This document shows positions 24,461-34,126 of a stretch of 64,000 nucleotides of DNA, piece after piece. The notes beneath the pieces are model-generated. The model saw only the letters and a list, made by a program, of their open reading frames with translations. It had not been told where the DNA came from and ran no database searches. Position 1 is the first letter of the stretch. Each line of letters starts with the position of its first letter. A program made the position numbers and the translations under genes. Source of the DNA: Gammaproteobacteria bacterium (GTDB lineage: Bacteria; Pseudomonadota; Gammaproteobacteria; Steroidobacterales; Foliamicaceae); NCBI GenBank assembly GCA_011523505.1, contig WTGP01000033.1, positions 1-64,000 of the forward strand, read 5' to 3'.

Positions 24461-24910
24461 CTACGGCCCCGGATTAGCTTGCAGGAGAATGGTTACCGGC
24501 CCCGAATTGACCAGTTCCACGTCCATGTCGGCGCCATAAACCCCCGTTGCCACGCGCACGCCCAGCGCCTTCGATTCGGCCACCAGCCGGTCGAACAGCC
24601 GCCGTCCCATGTCGGGCGGCGCCGCCTTCGAAAACCCCGGCCGGGTGCCCTTGCGCGTGTCGGCCGCCAGCGTGAACTGCGACACCAGCAACAGTTCCCC
24701 GCCCACGTCCTTCAGGCTCAGGTTCATGCGCCCGTCGACGTCCGGAAATACGCGGTAGCCCACGATGCGCTCGGCCAGCCGCCTGGCCTGCGCATCGCCG
24801 TCGTCCCGTTCCACCGCGGCCAGCACCAGCAGGCCGCGGCCGATATCGCCCACCACCTTTCCATCCACAGTGACTTGCGCGCGGCTGACACGTTGAAGCA
24901 GGCCGATCAT
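24461..24910 (-). CDS. dtd: D-aminoacyl-tRNA deacylase
   Basis: Quality-control enzyme that releases D-amino acids (and glycine from tRNA-Ala) mischarged on tRNA. The 149-residue protein has the two family motifs SQFTLAAD and NSGPVT near residues 78 and 136. It lies upstream of tatA on the same strand and divergent from the OPT transporter, separated from it by 75 bases. Confidence 0.95.
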   Translation of the reverse strand: MIGLLQRVSRAQVTVDGKVVGDIGRGLLVLAAVERDDGDAQARRLAERIVGYRVFPDVDGRMNLSLKDVGGELLLVSQFTLAADTRKGTRPGFSKAAPPDMGRRLFDRLVAESKALGVRVATGVYGADMDVELVNSGPVTILLQANPGP

Positions 24911-24985
24911 GATTCAGCGGATTGGTCCCACGATTCAATTGTTGCTGCCGTATATAGTAGTCGCCTCGTTCGAGGAGGGTGTCTC

Positions 24986-26872
24986 ATGCCGCAACTGACC
25001 GTCAAGGCGATAGTAACCGGTGTAATTCTCTCAATTGTCCTGTCGGGGGCCAATGCGTATATCGGTCTTTTCGCGGGGCTGACGGTGTCCGCGTCCATTC
25101 CCGCCGCGGTGATGTCCATGGCGGTGCTGAGCATGTTCAAGCGCAGCAATATTCTCGAACACAACATCGTGCAGACTGCCGCTTCGGCCGGCGAGTCGCT
25201 GGCCGCGGGCGTGATCTTCACCTTGCCTGCCTTGCTGATGCTCAACTACTGGAGTGTGTTCGATTACTGGTGGGTAAGCGTAATCGCGCTGGTGGGCGGC
25301 CTGCTTGGCGTGCTCTACACGATTCCGCTGAGGCATTCGCTCATCGTATCGGAGAACCTGGCTTTTCCCGAGGGCCAGGCGACGGCGCAGGTGCTGAAGG
25401 CCGGACAGGAGCGCGGCGGCGAGGTCCGCTTTCTGCTCCTGGGCGCAGGATTGGGCGCCGTCGCCAAGTTGTCCGAGACCGGGCTGAAGGTGTGGGAGGG
25501 GATTGCACAGTGGGCCACTCGCGTGGGCGGCGACAGCATCGCCTACGTCGGATCCAACCTCTCTCCGGCCCTGGTTGGCGTGGGATACATCGTCGGCATC
25601 AACATCGCCAGCCTCGTGCTGTTGGGAGGACTGTTCTCCTGGAACGTGGCCTTGCCGGTTTTCGGTGCCTACTACCTGGAGAACTACCCGGAGCTCGCGA
25701 CAGCCGTGGCGGATATGCCGGCTGCCGACGCTGCCTTTGCGATCTGGAGCACACAGATTCGATACCTCGGTGTCGGCGCCATGATCATAGGCGGCCTGTG
25801 GGCGCTTCTGTCGTTGCGCGGTTCCCTGGTTGAAGCCTTCCGGCGCGGCTTCGGAAAATCGGGCGCGGCGGCGTCCATAGCGGAAACCGACCGGGACACA
25901 CCGATGCGGATCGTCGTGATCGGCGTGGCCTGCATGGCGCTGTTCATGTGGCTGATCTACTACAACGTCGTGGAGAGCGCGGGCATATCGCTGGCCATGA
26001 CACTCCTGATGGCCACTACCGGTTTCCTGTTTTCCGCGGTGGCCGCGTACATGGCGGGCCTGGTGGGTTCGTCCAATAACCCTGTATCCGGCGTAACCAT
26101 CGCCACCATCCTGTTTTCGTCCCTGCTGATGTTGTTGATGGTGGGCAGAGGCGACGTCACCGCGCCGGCGGCCGTGATCATGATCGGCGCGGTGGTCTGC
26201 TGCGCGGCTGCGATCGGCGGCGACAACATGCAGGACCTCAAGGCAGGGCGAATGGTGGGTTCGACGCCGTACAAGCAGCAGGTCATGCAGGTGGTTGGCG
26301 TCGTTTCCGCCACTTTCGTACTTGCGCCCATACTGAATGTGCTGCTCAGCGCATACGGAATCGGGCCCGCCACCGACGAGAATCCAGATTCCCTGCTTGC
26401 GCCGCAGGCCACGCTGATGGCCTCGGTGGCTCAGGGTGTCCTCGGCCAGGGCGCAGACCTGCCATGGGGGATGATCTATACCGGTATAGGCGTAGGCGCC
26501 GTGATCATCATCTGCGATGAAGTGCTCAGAGTGCGAAAGGCGTCATTTCGGATGCCGGTTCTGGCCGTGGCGGTGGGAATTTACCTGCCGGTCGAATTGG
26601 CGGTTCCGATCTTCATCGGCGGGCTGGTGTCGTACGTCGCCAAGCGGGCTCGCGGCGGTGAAGCGGCGCGTCCGGGTTCACTCTACGCGGCGGGACTCAT
26701 TACCGGCGAGGCCCTGATGGGCATTCTCATCGCCGTCCTGATCGTCGGGTTCGAGAATCCGGCGCCGCTGGCGCTGGGGGTATCGGCCGGAGTGTTGCCC
26801 GGCATCGTTGCGCTTGCGGTGATCGTGGCCCTGCTGTACCGTGCGGGCGCGCGCAATAAAGCCGCAGGCTGA
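24986..26872 (+). CDS. OPT-family oligopeptide transporter
   Basis: Inner-membrane transporter of the oligopeptide transporter superfamily, 628 residues with about 14 hydrophobic segments. ATG 24986 is preferred because GAGGAGGGT lies just before it and the first helix begins at once (KAIVTGVILSIVLSGANAYIGLFAGL); the open frame upstream lies over dtd. Typical segments are NAYIGLFAGLTVSASIPAAV, SENLAFPEGQATAQVLKAG and GDNMQDLKAGRMVGSTP. Likely substrates are di-/oligopeptides. A DUF1330 gene follows by 43 bases and may share its transcript. Confidence 0.9.
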   Translation: MPQLTVKAIVTGVILSIVLSGANAYIGLFAGLTVSASIPAAVMSMAVLSMFKRSNILEHNIVQTAASAGESLAAGVIFTLPALLMLNYWSVFDYWWVSVIALVGGLLGVLYTIPLRHSLIVSENLAFPEGQATAQVLKAGQERGGEVRFLLLGAGLGAVAKLSETGLKVWEGIAQWATRVGGDSIAYVGSNLSPALVGVGYIVGINIASLVLLGGLFSWNVALPVFGAYYLENYPELATAVADMPAADAAFAIWSTQIRYLGVGAMIIGGLWALLSLRGSLVEAFRRGFGKSGAAASIAETDRDTPMRIVVIGVACMALFMWLIYYNVVESAGISLAMTLLMATTGFLFSAVAAYMAGLVGSSNNPVSGVTIATILFSSLLMLLMVGRGDVTAPAAVIMIGAVVCCAAAIGGDNMQDLKAGRMVGSTPYKQQVMQVVGVVSATFVLAPILNVLLSAYGIGPATDENPDSLLAPQATLMASVAQGVLGQGADLPWGMIYTGIGVGAVIIICDEVLRVRKASFRMPVLAVAVGIYLPVELAVPIFIGGLVSYVAKRARGGEAARPGSLYAAGLITGEALMGILIAVLIVGFENPAPLALGVSAGVLPGIVALAVIVALLYRAGARNKAAG

Positions 26873-26915
26873 GTTTACGTTCCATTGGCTTTCTGACGGG
26901 GAGGATTTTTCACCC

Positions 26916-27215
26916 ATGTCCCACTACCTGGTGGCGGTGTGCCACATCACCAACTTCAACGACAACATGAAGAAATACGCCCAGCTCTCCGCCGAGCTCG
27001 TGGCGAAAAACGGCGGCGAGTACGTCATACGGGGCCCGGCGGAAGAAGACGTCGAGGGCGACAAGCTGGCCGGCTGCTACCTGATCGTCAGCCGCTTCCC
27101 CACCCGCGAACAGCTCGACGCCTTCTGGAAGGGCGACGAGTACCGCAACAACGTCCGCCCGCTTCGCGCCGGCACCGGAAAGTACGACATCGCGATCTAT
27201 CCCTCCGCCCCCTGA
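26916..27215 (+). CDS. DUF1330 family protein
   Basis: Small cytoplasmic ferredoxin-like alpha+beta protein, 99 residues. ATG 26916 has GGGGAGG 11 bases upstream. The segment MSHYLVAVCHITNFNDNMKKYAQL, then GGEYVIRG, LIVSRFPTREQLDAFWKGDEY and a final IAIYPSAP strand fits the DUF1330 plan. No biochemical role is firmly established for most of this family. Confidence 0.85.
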   Translation: MSHYLVAVCHITNFNDNMKKYAQLSAELVAKNGGEYVIRGPAEEDVEGDKLAGCYLIVSRFPTREQLDAFWKGDEYRNNVRPLRAGTGKYDIAIYPSAP

Positions 27216-27316
27216 CCCGCAACTAGCCTGGCCGCCAAAGGCAGCGCCGCCTGGGCTGCCCGGAGTGTGAACCAGGGCGCGCGCACTTCCGGGACGCGGG
27301 TGGCCGCGCTCGGCCG

Positions 27317-28093
27317 TCAGGAGCGTTTCTTTGAATGCTGGTAGTGCCAGAGCAGGAACGCGCAAAGCGCAGCAAGCCCCATCAGCGGGTAGATCACCTG
27401 GTACTCGGCCGGGCCGAACGGCGCGGATACGAAAGAGCTCATCGTCGGGGTAGCGAGAAATATCGCCAGTGTGGCTGTTCGCCAGGCTCCACACAGAATC
27501 GCCACCATTGCCCCAAGCAGGCCCAACAGCCCCATCAGCGGCGCGTACATAAGCCCGGGAACAGTCGCGTACAACACACCGTAACCTGAGCTTAAGCCCG
27601 TTGTTGGCACGGTGAAGAGCATCCCCAGCGCCGACCGAAAACGAAAATCGGCGGACAGCGCGATCAGCGCAAGCACGATGCTCAAGACGCCAATGCAAAC
27701 ACCGAGCCGCTTGCGAAACTTGCCTCTCGCCTCCGGCAATTGCCGTTGAGTTTGCGCCGCCCTGGCTCGCAGGTAGTTCATGCCAAGCGGAATTGCGATT
27801 GCGGCGCCGATCAGAAAAACAACGGCAGTGACCAAGGGATCAGGTTCTCTTGCACTTGCCATGGGCGAGTCGAGGACGATGGAAAACCCGGCCGGGCCTG
27901 CCGCTCCGAGCCAAACGGTAAGAATCGCGAGCCGCCAAGCTCCCACGACCAGGGCGACCAGCGCCCCCAGCAAGGCTGGAAGGATCAGCACCGGGCCGGG
28001 CGTGGTCGGAGACCAGGCAACCAATGGAGCCGCTATTGCAAGCGAGAGGCTTGCAACTCCGATGACGAAACCGTAATGCGCTGAACGGGTCAC
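27317..28093 (-). CDS. internally duplicated membrane protein of unknown function
   Basis: A 258-residue protein with about seven hydrophobic helices. The two halves are related: GALVALVVGAWRLAILTVWLGAAGP (about residues 43-67) matches GAMVAILCGAWRTATLAIFLATPTM (about 193-217), each flanked by similar helices, so the gene arose by internal duplication. A basic connecting loop (RARAAQTQRQLPEARGKFRKR) separates the halves. Its start overlaps the stop of the HhH gene by 4 bases (ATGA), so the two are coupled. I do not recognise the family. Confidence 0.65.
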   Translation of the reverse strand: MTRSAHYGFVIGVASLSLAIAAPLVAWSPTTPGPVLILPALLGALVALVVGAWRLAILTVWLGAAGPAGFSIVLDSPMASAREPDPLVTAVVFLIGAAIAIPLGMNYLRARAAQTQRQLPEARGKFRKRLGVCIGVLSIVLALIALSADFRFRSALGMLFTVPTTGLSSGYGVLYATVPGLMYAPLMGLLGLLGAMVAILCGAWRTATLAIFLATPTMSSFVSAPFGPAEYQVIYPLMGLAALCAFLLWHYQHSKKRS

Positions 28094-28719
28094 CGGATGG
28101 TCATGTAGCGTTCCAGTCGGGCGACTTCCTTGTCGTCCACGTACTTGCCGATTTCGCGCCGGAACTGTTCCATGTTTTGGTACGGCCGGTACTCCAGAAA
28201 CTCGTGCACCATGCGCCTGCCCACTCCGGGAATGCCGGCGAAGTCGGCCTCGCTCGCCGAGTTCAGATCCAGCGGCACGAAGACATACTGTTCGAGCCGG
28301 GCGACTTCGGCGTCGTCCACGTACTTGCCGATTTCGCGGCGGAACTGCTCAAGCGAACGGTACGGGCGGTACTCCTCGAATTCGTGCGCCATGCGCCTGC
28401 CCACGCCGGGGATCAGGAGAATCTCATCTTCCGACGCCGAATTGAGATTAATGGGAACAAACAGTTGCCCGTAGACTTCCGCTCGCTGGTTCTCGTTCAA
28501 CGATCCGCTCAATAGAACGTCCAGTTCCGCCGTTCCGGAAAAGGGCCGGCCATTGACGATGTCTCCCACCAGTTCCGCGTCGAGATGGATGACGCCATCA
28601 AGCTGATCTTCACCGGCCACGTTGGGGTTGAGAATGCCGTCATTATTGCCGACTTGCGCCTGCGCCGCGCTCCACAAAAGCGCGGTCGCCAGGCAGAGGG
28701 CTGCCGTTGACCGATTCAT
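28090..28719 (-). CDS. exported protein with two tandem ComEA-like helix-hairpin-helix units
   Basis: A 209-residue protein from ATG 28719 (the frame is open to 28764). A signal peptide (NRSTAALCLATALLWSAAQA) is followed by a 75-residue beta-type region and two nearly identical HhH units of about 52 residues: INLNSASEDEILLIPGVGRR and LDLNSASEADFAGIPGVGRR, each followed by EFxEYRPYxxxEQFRREIGKYVDD. The units are so alike that the repeat is visible in the DNA. ComEA proteins bind DNA at the cell surface; here the function is unknown. Coupled to the membrane protein downstream. Confidence 0.75.
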   Translation of the reverse strand: MNRSTAALCLATALLWSAAQAQVGNNDGILNPNVAGEDQLDGVIHLDAELVGDIVNGRPFSGTAELDVLLSGSLNENQRAEVYGQLFVPINLNSASEDEILLIPGVGRRMAHEFEEYRPYRSLEQFRREIGKYVDDAEVARLEQYVFVPLDLNSASEADFAGIPGVGRRMVHEFLEYRPYQNMEQFRREIGKYVDDKEVARLERYMTIR

Positions 28720-28766
28720 TCGTGCTCTCCCGAGAATTGCCGCCATACTAGTGGCGTGCCTCAAAA

Positions 28767-29411
28767 GTGGTCAAGATTTTGCCGAACAACCGGCGGGAAC
28801 ACCGGAACGGGACTGCGCTTTTTCTGCGCCGACTGATCGATTCGCCCTACCTTCTCTGGGCTCTGCTCGCACTGCCGGGCGTGGTCATTCTCGTGCGCTA
28901 CGCGACGGGCGCCACGTTCTACGGCGAGGTCGTGCTGGGGACTGGAGATATCTCGGCGAAACTTCTTATCGCAACCATGGCCGTTACGCCGCTGACGCTG
29001 ATGTTTCCGGGACGCCCATGGGTCAGGTGGCTGCTGAGACGGCGGCGCTATCTGGGCGTGGCCGCGTTCGGCTACGCGGCTTTGCATACCGTCGTGTACC
29101 TGTTTCGAAAGGGCTCGTTCGGACTCATACTGGCTGAAGGCGCCGAGCCCGGACTGCTTACCGGCTGGATCGCGCTGGCCATTTTCGTGCCGTTGGCGAT
29201 CACCAGCAATGACGCCGCCGTCCGGCGCCTTCGAAGGTTCTGGAAGCGCCTGCACCGATGGGTGTACGCGGCGGCCATACTGACTTTCGTGCACTGGGTC
29301 ATCGAGGCCTACGATCCGGTGCCCGGACTCATTCACCTGGCCGTGCTGGCCGCGCTGGAAGGATTCAGGCTCTGGAAGACGAATCGCGGCCGGAGGCGCC
29401 GGCCAACATAA
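28767..29411 (+). CDS. MsrQ-like ferric-reductase transmembrane protein
   Basis: A 214-residue inner-membrane haem protein of the ferric reductase-like group. Starting at GTG 28767, it has about six helices with histidines placed as in MsrQ (AALHTVVY, RRLHRWVY, FVHWVIEA). MsrQ passes quinol electrons to the periplasmic methionine sulfoxide reductase MsrP. No msrP gene is next to it, so YedZ-type or another electron-transfer role is possible. The 3' end overlaps the convergent thioesterase gene by 47 bases. Confidence 0.8.
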   Translation: MVKILPNNRREHRNGTALFLRRLIDSPYLLWALLALPGVVILVRYATGATFYGEVVLGTGDISAKLLIATMAVTPLTLMFPGRPWVRWLLRRRRYLGVAAFGYAALHTVVYLFRKGSFGLILAEGAEPGLLTGWIALAIFVPLAITSNDAAVRRLRRFWKRLHRWVYAAAILTFVHWVIEAYDPVPGLIHLAVLAALEGFRLWKTNRGRRRRPT

Positions 29412-29844
29412 AGCGCGCCTGCGCCGTTGCCACGAGTGCGCCATTGTCGTCGCGAAAGGCCTTGCCTTCCATTTCCATCATGCGGCCCCGGCGGCGCAGC
29501 AGCCTTCCTTCGAGTTTCAGGCCGACTCCCATCGGAACCGCGTCGCGGTAGCGGACCTCGCAGCGCGCCGTGTGGGCGCGCTGGCCCCGCAGGAAACTCC
29601 AGTTGGCCATGACGTCGTCCAGCAGCGAATAGAGGATGCCGCCGTGGAGCATGTCGCTGTAGCCCACATGCGTCGGTCCCGGCGTGAATTCCGCGCGGCA
29701 GATCTGCTCGCCGCCTTCCTCCTCGAGCCGGAAACGCACCCTCAGGCCCCCCGGGTTGGAAGGCCCGCAGACGAAGCAATGATTGGCCGGGTCCCAGAGT
29801 TCGCCGACGTTGTTTTCCGCGGATTGTTTTTGTGCGCCGGACAC
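29365..29844 (-). CDS. PaaI-type hotdog thioesterase
   Basis: About 160 residues from GTG 29844 (the frame is open further upstream over the HIT gene). The N-terminal CFVCGPSNPGGLRVRF is a hallmark of one PaaI subgroup, followed by the hotdog helix HGGILYSLLDDVMANW and a strand ARCEVRYRDAVPMG. It should hydrolyse an acyl- or aryl-CoA; the substrate is unknown. The end overlaps the convergent MsrQ-like gene. Confidence 0.8.
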   Translation of the reverse strand: MSGAQKQSAENNVGELWDPANHCFVCGPSNPGGLRVRFRLEEEGGEQICRAEFTPGPTHVGYSDMLHGGILYSLLDDVMANWSFLRGQRAHTARCEVRYRDAVPMGVGLKLEGRLLRRRGRMMEMEGKAFRDDNGALVATAQARFMLAGASGRDSSSRA

Positions 29845-29895
29845 TACACTAGGGCATGATAGAAACAAACGTGGAATGATACGCGGCCCCGACCC

Positions 29896-30330
29896 ATGAC
29901 TTACGATTCCGGCAACATCTTCGCGCGCATCCTGGCCGGCGAGGCCAAATCCCACCGCGTTTACGACGACGAGCATGTTCTGGCGATCATGGACGTCATG
30001 CCGCGCGCCGACGGCCATACGCTGGTGCTGCCCAAGGCCCCGTGCGCGGATTTTCACACACTTCCCGCGGATGCCGTGCCCGGCGTGTTTGCGGCCACTC
30101 AGAAGCTCGCGGACGCGGTCAAGCAGGCGTTCGGGGCGGACGGGGTCCTGGTCATCGTGCGCAACGGCGCCGCTGCCGGACAGGTCGTCTTCCATATGCA
30201 TGCGCACGTCATCCCCTGCCATCAGGGACAGCCGGTGAGGCGGCCGGGACATGCGCTGGCCGATGACGAAGTTCTCGCGGAGCATGCCCGGCTGATACGC
30301 GAGGCGCTGGCTCGGCAGGCAGCGGAATAG
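29896..30330 (+). CDS. HIT-family nucleotide-binding hydrolase
   Basis: A 144-residue histidine-triad protein. The motif is [10 protein letters not shown] (His-x-His-x-His), with the start [41 protein letters not shown] typical of Hint-like members that hydrolyse nucleoside phosphoramidates or acyl-adenylates. It precedes an acyl-CoA dehydrogenase by 11 bases and may be co-transcribed. Confidence 0.93.
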   Translation: MTYDSGNIFARILAGEAKSHRVYDDEHVLAIMDVMPRADGHTLVLPKAPCADFHTLPADAVPGVFAATQKLADAVKQAFGADGVLVIVRNGAAAGQVVFHMHAHVIPCHQGQPVRRPGHALADDEVLAEHARLIREALARQAAE

Positions 30331-30341
30331 CCGCGGGACCC

Positions 30342-31496
30342 ATGCCTGCAAGTCACCTCAAGTGGCCGTTTTTCGGGCAACGGCACGGCGACCGGCAACG
30401 CAGGCTGGACGCCTGGTGCGGCGAGCAATCCTGGGAACGGGAGGCGTCCGGCGCCGAACTGGACGCAAGCTGCCGGGACATTGCCGCCCGCCTCGGCGAG
30501 GCCGGGTTCCTGAACATCGCGGTACCGCAACCGTTCGGCGATGACGAAAGCCTCGACGCCCGCAGTCTGTGCCTGATGCGCGAGACCCTGGCGCGGCACG
30601 AGCCCCTGGCCGATTTCGTGTACGCGATGCAGGTTCTCGGAAGCGCGCCGATCAGCCTTTACGGAAACTCCGCACAGAAGGAGGCATGGCTGGGCGATGT
30701 TGCCGCCGGGCGGAAGATCGCGGCTTTTGCGCTCTCGGAGAAGGAAGCGGGTTCGGATGTCGCCGCTATGACCATGCGCGCGGAGCAGCGCAAGGGCGAC
30801 TACGTGCTCAATGGCGCCAAGGCCTGGATTTCGAACGCCGGAGTCGCCGATTTCTACGTCGTGTTCGCTCGCACCGCCGAGGGCAAGCGCGGGATCAGCG
30901 GTTTCGTGGTGTCCGCCGATACGCCCGGCCTTCGAGTCGGAGAGCGCACCCGGGCCATTGCGGCTCACCCGCTGGGCAACCTTGAATTCAACGACTGCCG
31001 CGTGCCGGCGCAATCCATGCTGGGCGCGCCGGGAGACGGGCTGCGCGTTGCGCTCGGCACTCTGGACCTGTGCCGTTCCACGGTGGGCGCGGCCGCGCTG
31101 GGCATGGCGCGCCGGGCCTACCGTGAAGCCTTGCAAAGAGCCCGGCGTCGGGAGCTGTTCGGCGGGACCCTGGGCGACCTGCAGCTCACGCAGGCGGCCC
31201 TGGCCGATATGGCGACGTCCATCGACGCGGCGGCCCTGCTGGTATACCGGGCCGCCTGGACGCGCGACTCGGGGCAGGAGCGCATAACCCGCGAGGCCTC
31301 GATGGCCAAGCTGTTCGCGACCGAGCACGCGCAAAAGGTGATCGACCGCGCGGTGCAATTGTTCGGCGGCGAGGGGGTCCGGGCCGGTTCCGTGGTGGAG
31401 CGGCTGTACCGCGAAATACGCGCGCTGAGGATTTACGAGGGCGCAAGCGAGATTCAGCAACTGCTGATCGCGCGCCACGAGCTTCAGGAAGACTAA
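30342..31496 (+). CDS. acyl-CoA dehydrogenase
   Basis: FAD-dependent alpha,beta-desaturation of an acyl-CoA. The 384-residue protein has the FAD-contact segments [15 protein letters not shown] and [18 protein letters not shown], and near the end the [14 protein letters not shown] motif holding the usual catalytic Glu. The N-terminus is atypical, starting with a Trp-rich [22 protein letters not shown]. It sits between the HIT gene and a TonB receptor (4 bases to the next start). Substrate chain length unknown. Confidence 0.92.
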   Translation: MPASHLKWPFFGQRHGDRQRRLDAWCGEQSWEREASGAELDASCRDIAARLGEAGFLNIAVPQPFGDDESLDARSLCLMRETLARHEPLADFVYAMQVLGSAPISLYGNSAQKEAWLGDVAAGRKIAAFALSEKEAGSDVAAMTMRAEQRKGDYVLNGAKAWISNAGVADFYVVFARTAEGKRGISGFVVSADTPGLRVGERTRAIAAHPLGNLEFNDCRVPAQSMLGAPGDGLRVALGTLDLCRSTVGAAALGMARRAYREALQRARRRELFGGTLGDLQLTQAALADMATSIDAAALLVYRAAWTRDSGQERITREASMAKLFATEHAQKVIDRAVQLFGGEGVRAGSVVERLYREIRALRIYEGASEIQQLLIARHELQED

Positions 31497-31500
31497 CGCC

Positions 31501-33606
31501 GTGGTACGCCAGTATCGGCAGTCCTCCCTGCCATGGATGCTTGCGCTTGCCCAATGCCTGCTGCTGCCGGCCGTCCATGCCCAGGGCAATGACGGCGCCA
31601 GCGCCGATGTCGAGGAAATCGTGGTGACGGCGCGGCGGCGTCCCAGCGACGCACGGAGCGTGGGCCGCAGCCTCAGCGTGCTGGATCTCGAGCGCCTTGG
31701 CGGACTGCCCGGACAAACGCACGTGCAGGAAGCGCTGACGCGGTTGCCCGGCGTGAACCTGCAGCGGGGCAACGGACAGGAGTACCTGCCGGCGCTGCGT
31801 TCGCCGGTACTCACCGGGGCCGGCGCCTGCGGCGCGCTGCTGACGGCCGAGGACGGCATTCCGCTCACCTCGCCGGGCTTTTGCAACATCAACGAACTCT
31901 TCTTCGCCCACCATGAGGCGGCTTCGCGCATAGAGGTGCTGCGTGGGCCGGGAACGGCCGTGTACGGAGGCAACGCGCTGCACGGTATCGTGAACGTCAT
32001 TACCGCGCGCAGCGCAGGGCCTTCGCTTGCCGGCCTTGAGTTGGGGTCGTACGGTCTGGCGCGGTTCCGGCTGAACCGGTTCGGCGAGTCGGACAGCGGC
32101 CTCAGGTTGACCGCGGTGCGCGACGGCGGTTTTCGTGAAGATTCCGGCTACCGGCAGCTCAAGCTCAACGCGTTTCGCTCGGGGAGCGGGCGAGCCTGGG
32201 ACTGGACCGCCGCGCTGGCCGTGAGCGGGCTGGACCAGGACACCGCCGGGTACATCACCGGCCTCGACAGTTATCGCGACCGGCAAACCGCCCGCTCGAA
32301 TCCGGACCCCGAAGCCTTTCGCAAGGCGCTCAATCTGCGTGCCTGGGCACGCCTTCAATATCGGAGGAGTGAAGCCTGGTCGCTGGTGCTGACACCGTAC
32401 CTGCGCTACTCGCGCATGCGCTTTCGGATGCACTTCCTGCCCGGCGATCCGTTCGAGCGCAACGGCCATTCCGGAGCCGGCCTGCAGACGGCCGCCCATA
32501 TCGACCGCGGGACCTGGCTGCTGACTGCCGGCCTGGACCTCGAGTACGCGCAGGGCGATCTCCGCCAGTGGCAAGAGGGCGATGCCGCCGGCAGCGCATT
32601 CGTGCGGGCCGTATTTCCTGCCGGCGATCACTACGATTACGAGGTGGACGCGGGCTGGTTCGCGCCGTTCGCGCATCTGGACCTGCGTATTGGAAGCCGA
32701 TGGACCGCGAGCTTCGGGGCGCGTTACGAACGTGCGCGCTACGACTACCGCACCATGCTGCCCGCGGGGCGCACGCGCGACGACCTGACGCCCTGCGGCT
32801 TCGGAGGGTGCCGCTACAGCCGCCCGGCCAATCGCGCCGACAGCTTCGGGACGTTCTCGCCCAAGGCAAGCATCATGTGGAGCCCTTCAGGCAACGCACG
32901 AGCCTGGCTCAGTCTCTCGCACGGTTTTCGCATGCCGCAGGCCACCGAGCTGTACCGCCTGCAGGGTGCGCAGGCCACGGCCGACTTGCGTCCGGAACAG
33001 CTTCGGGCGGCGGAACTGGGCGCGTCCTTCCGCCGCGAAGCCTTTGCCGCGCAGGTGGCGCTGTATCACATGCGCAAGCGGGACGTCCTGTTCCGGGATG
33101 CGGAGCTGTTCAACCGCGCGGGTGGCGGCACCCGCCACGAGGGGTTCGAGATCGACGTCTCCTGGCAGGCGTTATCCGGGCTTACGGTGGAACTTGTCGG
33201 CAGCGTTGCCCGGCACCGTTACGACAGGGATTACCTGCTAGGAGGCGTCAATCTGAACGGCCTCGACGTGGACACGGCGCCGCGCCGGTTCGGCGGGACG
33301 CGCATTCGCTGGCGGGACGCATCGGACCGGCAAGTGGAGCTGGAATGGCTATGGACTTCTGGCTACTTCATGGAGCCCCAAAACCGCCATCGCTATCCGG
33401 GTCATGAAATCGTGAACCTGCGCGCGCGCGCGGCGCTGGGGCGGAGGGTCATCGCCTACCTGCGCCTGCTGAACCTCACGGGCCGCGCATACGCGGACCG
33501 CGCCGACTACACGGTCTTCAGCGGCGAGCGCTATTTCCCGGGAAGGCCGCGGTCCTTGTATGCCGGGCTGGAATGGCGCTGGGGAGCGTCCATCCCGAAC
33601 AAATAG
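31501..33606 (+). CDS. TonB-dependent outer-membrane receptor (1)
   Basis: A 701-residue outer-membrane active transporter, started by GTG 31501. The signal peptide ends with LPAVHAQ, the TonB box region is VEEIVVTARRR (about residues 37-47), and the plug domain runs about 55-165 with IEVLRGPGTAVYGGNALHGIVNVIT. A beta-barrel follows to the C-terminus with a final aromatic Trp region. It follows the acyl-CoA dehydrogenase directly, which suggests a lipidic or steroid-like substrate, but receptors of this type cannot be assigned a ligand from sequence. Confidence 0.9.
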   Translation: MVRQYRQSSLPWMLALAQCLLLPAVHAQGNDGASADVEEIVVTARRRPSDARSVGRSLSVLDLERLGGLPGQTHVQEALTRLPGVNLQRGNGQEYLPALRSPVLTGAGACGALLTAEDGIPLTSPGFCNINELFFAHHEAASRIEVLRGPGTAVYGGNALHGIVNVITARSAGPSLAGLELGSYGLARFRLNRFGESDSGLRLTAVRDGGFREDSGYRQLKLNAFRSGSGRAWDWTAALAVSGLDQDTAGYITGLDSYRDRQTARSNPDPEAFRKALNLRAWARLQYRRSEAWSLVLTPYLRYSRMRFRMHFLPGDPFERNGHSGAGLQTAAHIDRGTWLLTAGLDLEYAQGDLRQWQEGDAAGSAFVRAVFPAGDHYDYEVDAGWFAPFAHLDLRIGSRWTASFGARYERARYDYRTMLPAGRTRDDLTPCGFGGCRYSRPANRADSFGTFSPKASIMWSPSGNARAWLSLSHGFRMPQATELYRLQGAQATADLRPEQLRAAELGASFRREAFAAQVALYHMRKRDVLFRDAELFNRAGGGTRHEGFEIDVSWQALSGLTVELVGSVARHRYDRDYLLGGVNLNGLDVDTAPRRFGGTRIRWRDASDRQVELEWLWTSGYFMEPQNRHRYPGHEIVNLRARAALGRRVIAYLRLLNLTGRAYADRADYTVFSGERYFPGRPRSLYAGLEWRWGASIPNK

Positions 33607-33657
33607 CCGGCGCCTTGGCGGAGCTTCGATTCCGCCGTCTCCGGCGGGTGCGCCGGG

Positions 33658-34020
33658 CTATTCCTCGGCTTCGTCTCCCTCGGCGGCGATCCATTCACCG
33701 CCCTGGAAACCGCAGCCGATTTCCAGCGCGAATGCGTCGCCGGTGTAGTAATGCTGTTTGGAATCTCCCAGGTCGCAGATCCCCACCGTCTCGCGCTCGG
33801 CGTCGCACTCGGCGCCCTCGGCGAAGCTTGCGTCATGGTTGTCGTCCGTCTGGCCCAGTTCCGTGCAGGCGGCTTCCGTCACCGGTGCCTGGCAAACGTC
33901 GAACGGACCCGCGAACATGTTCTCCTGAACATAAGTACAGGCGCCCACCGGTTCGTCGTCACCGACCGCGGCGCTCATCAGCACCAGGAAAAGGCCGGGC
34001 AGCCAGTGTTTTCTCGTCAT
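33658..34020 (-). CDS. small exported acidic Cys-rich hypothetical protein
   Basis: A 120-residue exported protein. The signal peptide is MTRKHWLPGLFLVLMSAAVG, and the mature part is acidic with six Cys (GACTYV, DVCQAP, AACTEL, AECDAE, GICDLG, IGCGFQ), probably forming disulfides in the periplasm. No family recognised. It lies between two plus-strand genes, convergent with the TonB receptor gene and divergent from the amidohydrolase. Confidence 0.6.
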   Translation of the reverse strand: MTRKHWLPGLFLVLMSAAVGDDEPVGACTYVQENMFAGPFDVCQAPVTEAACTELGQTDDNHDASFAEGAECDAERETVGICDLGDSKQHYYTGDAFALEIGCGFQGGEWIAAEGDEAEE

Positions 34021-34126
34021 GGGTATGCTCCCCCCTCCTCAGAACAGCGGCGAATGATAAACCACCGCTCTGCTATGCTGCGGAGCACGAACCGCGCAGA
34101 GGTCCGTTGGGAGGAACGCTCCGCCT

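Noticed and set aside
28090..28560. Near-identical HhH units considered as a CRISPR-like or satellite repeat
   Set aside because: The repeat is in frame, only two units long and encodes two protein domains.
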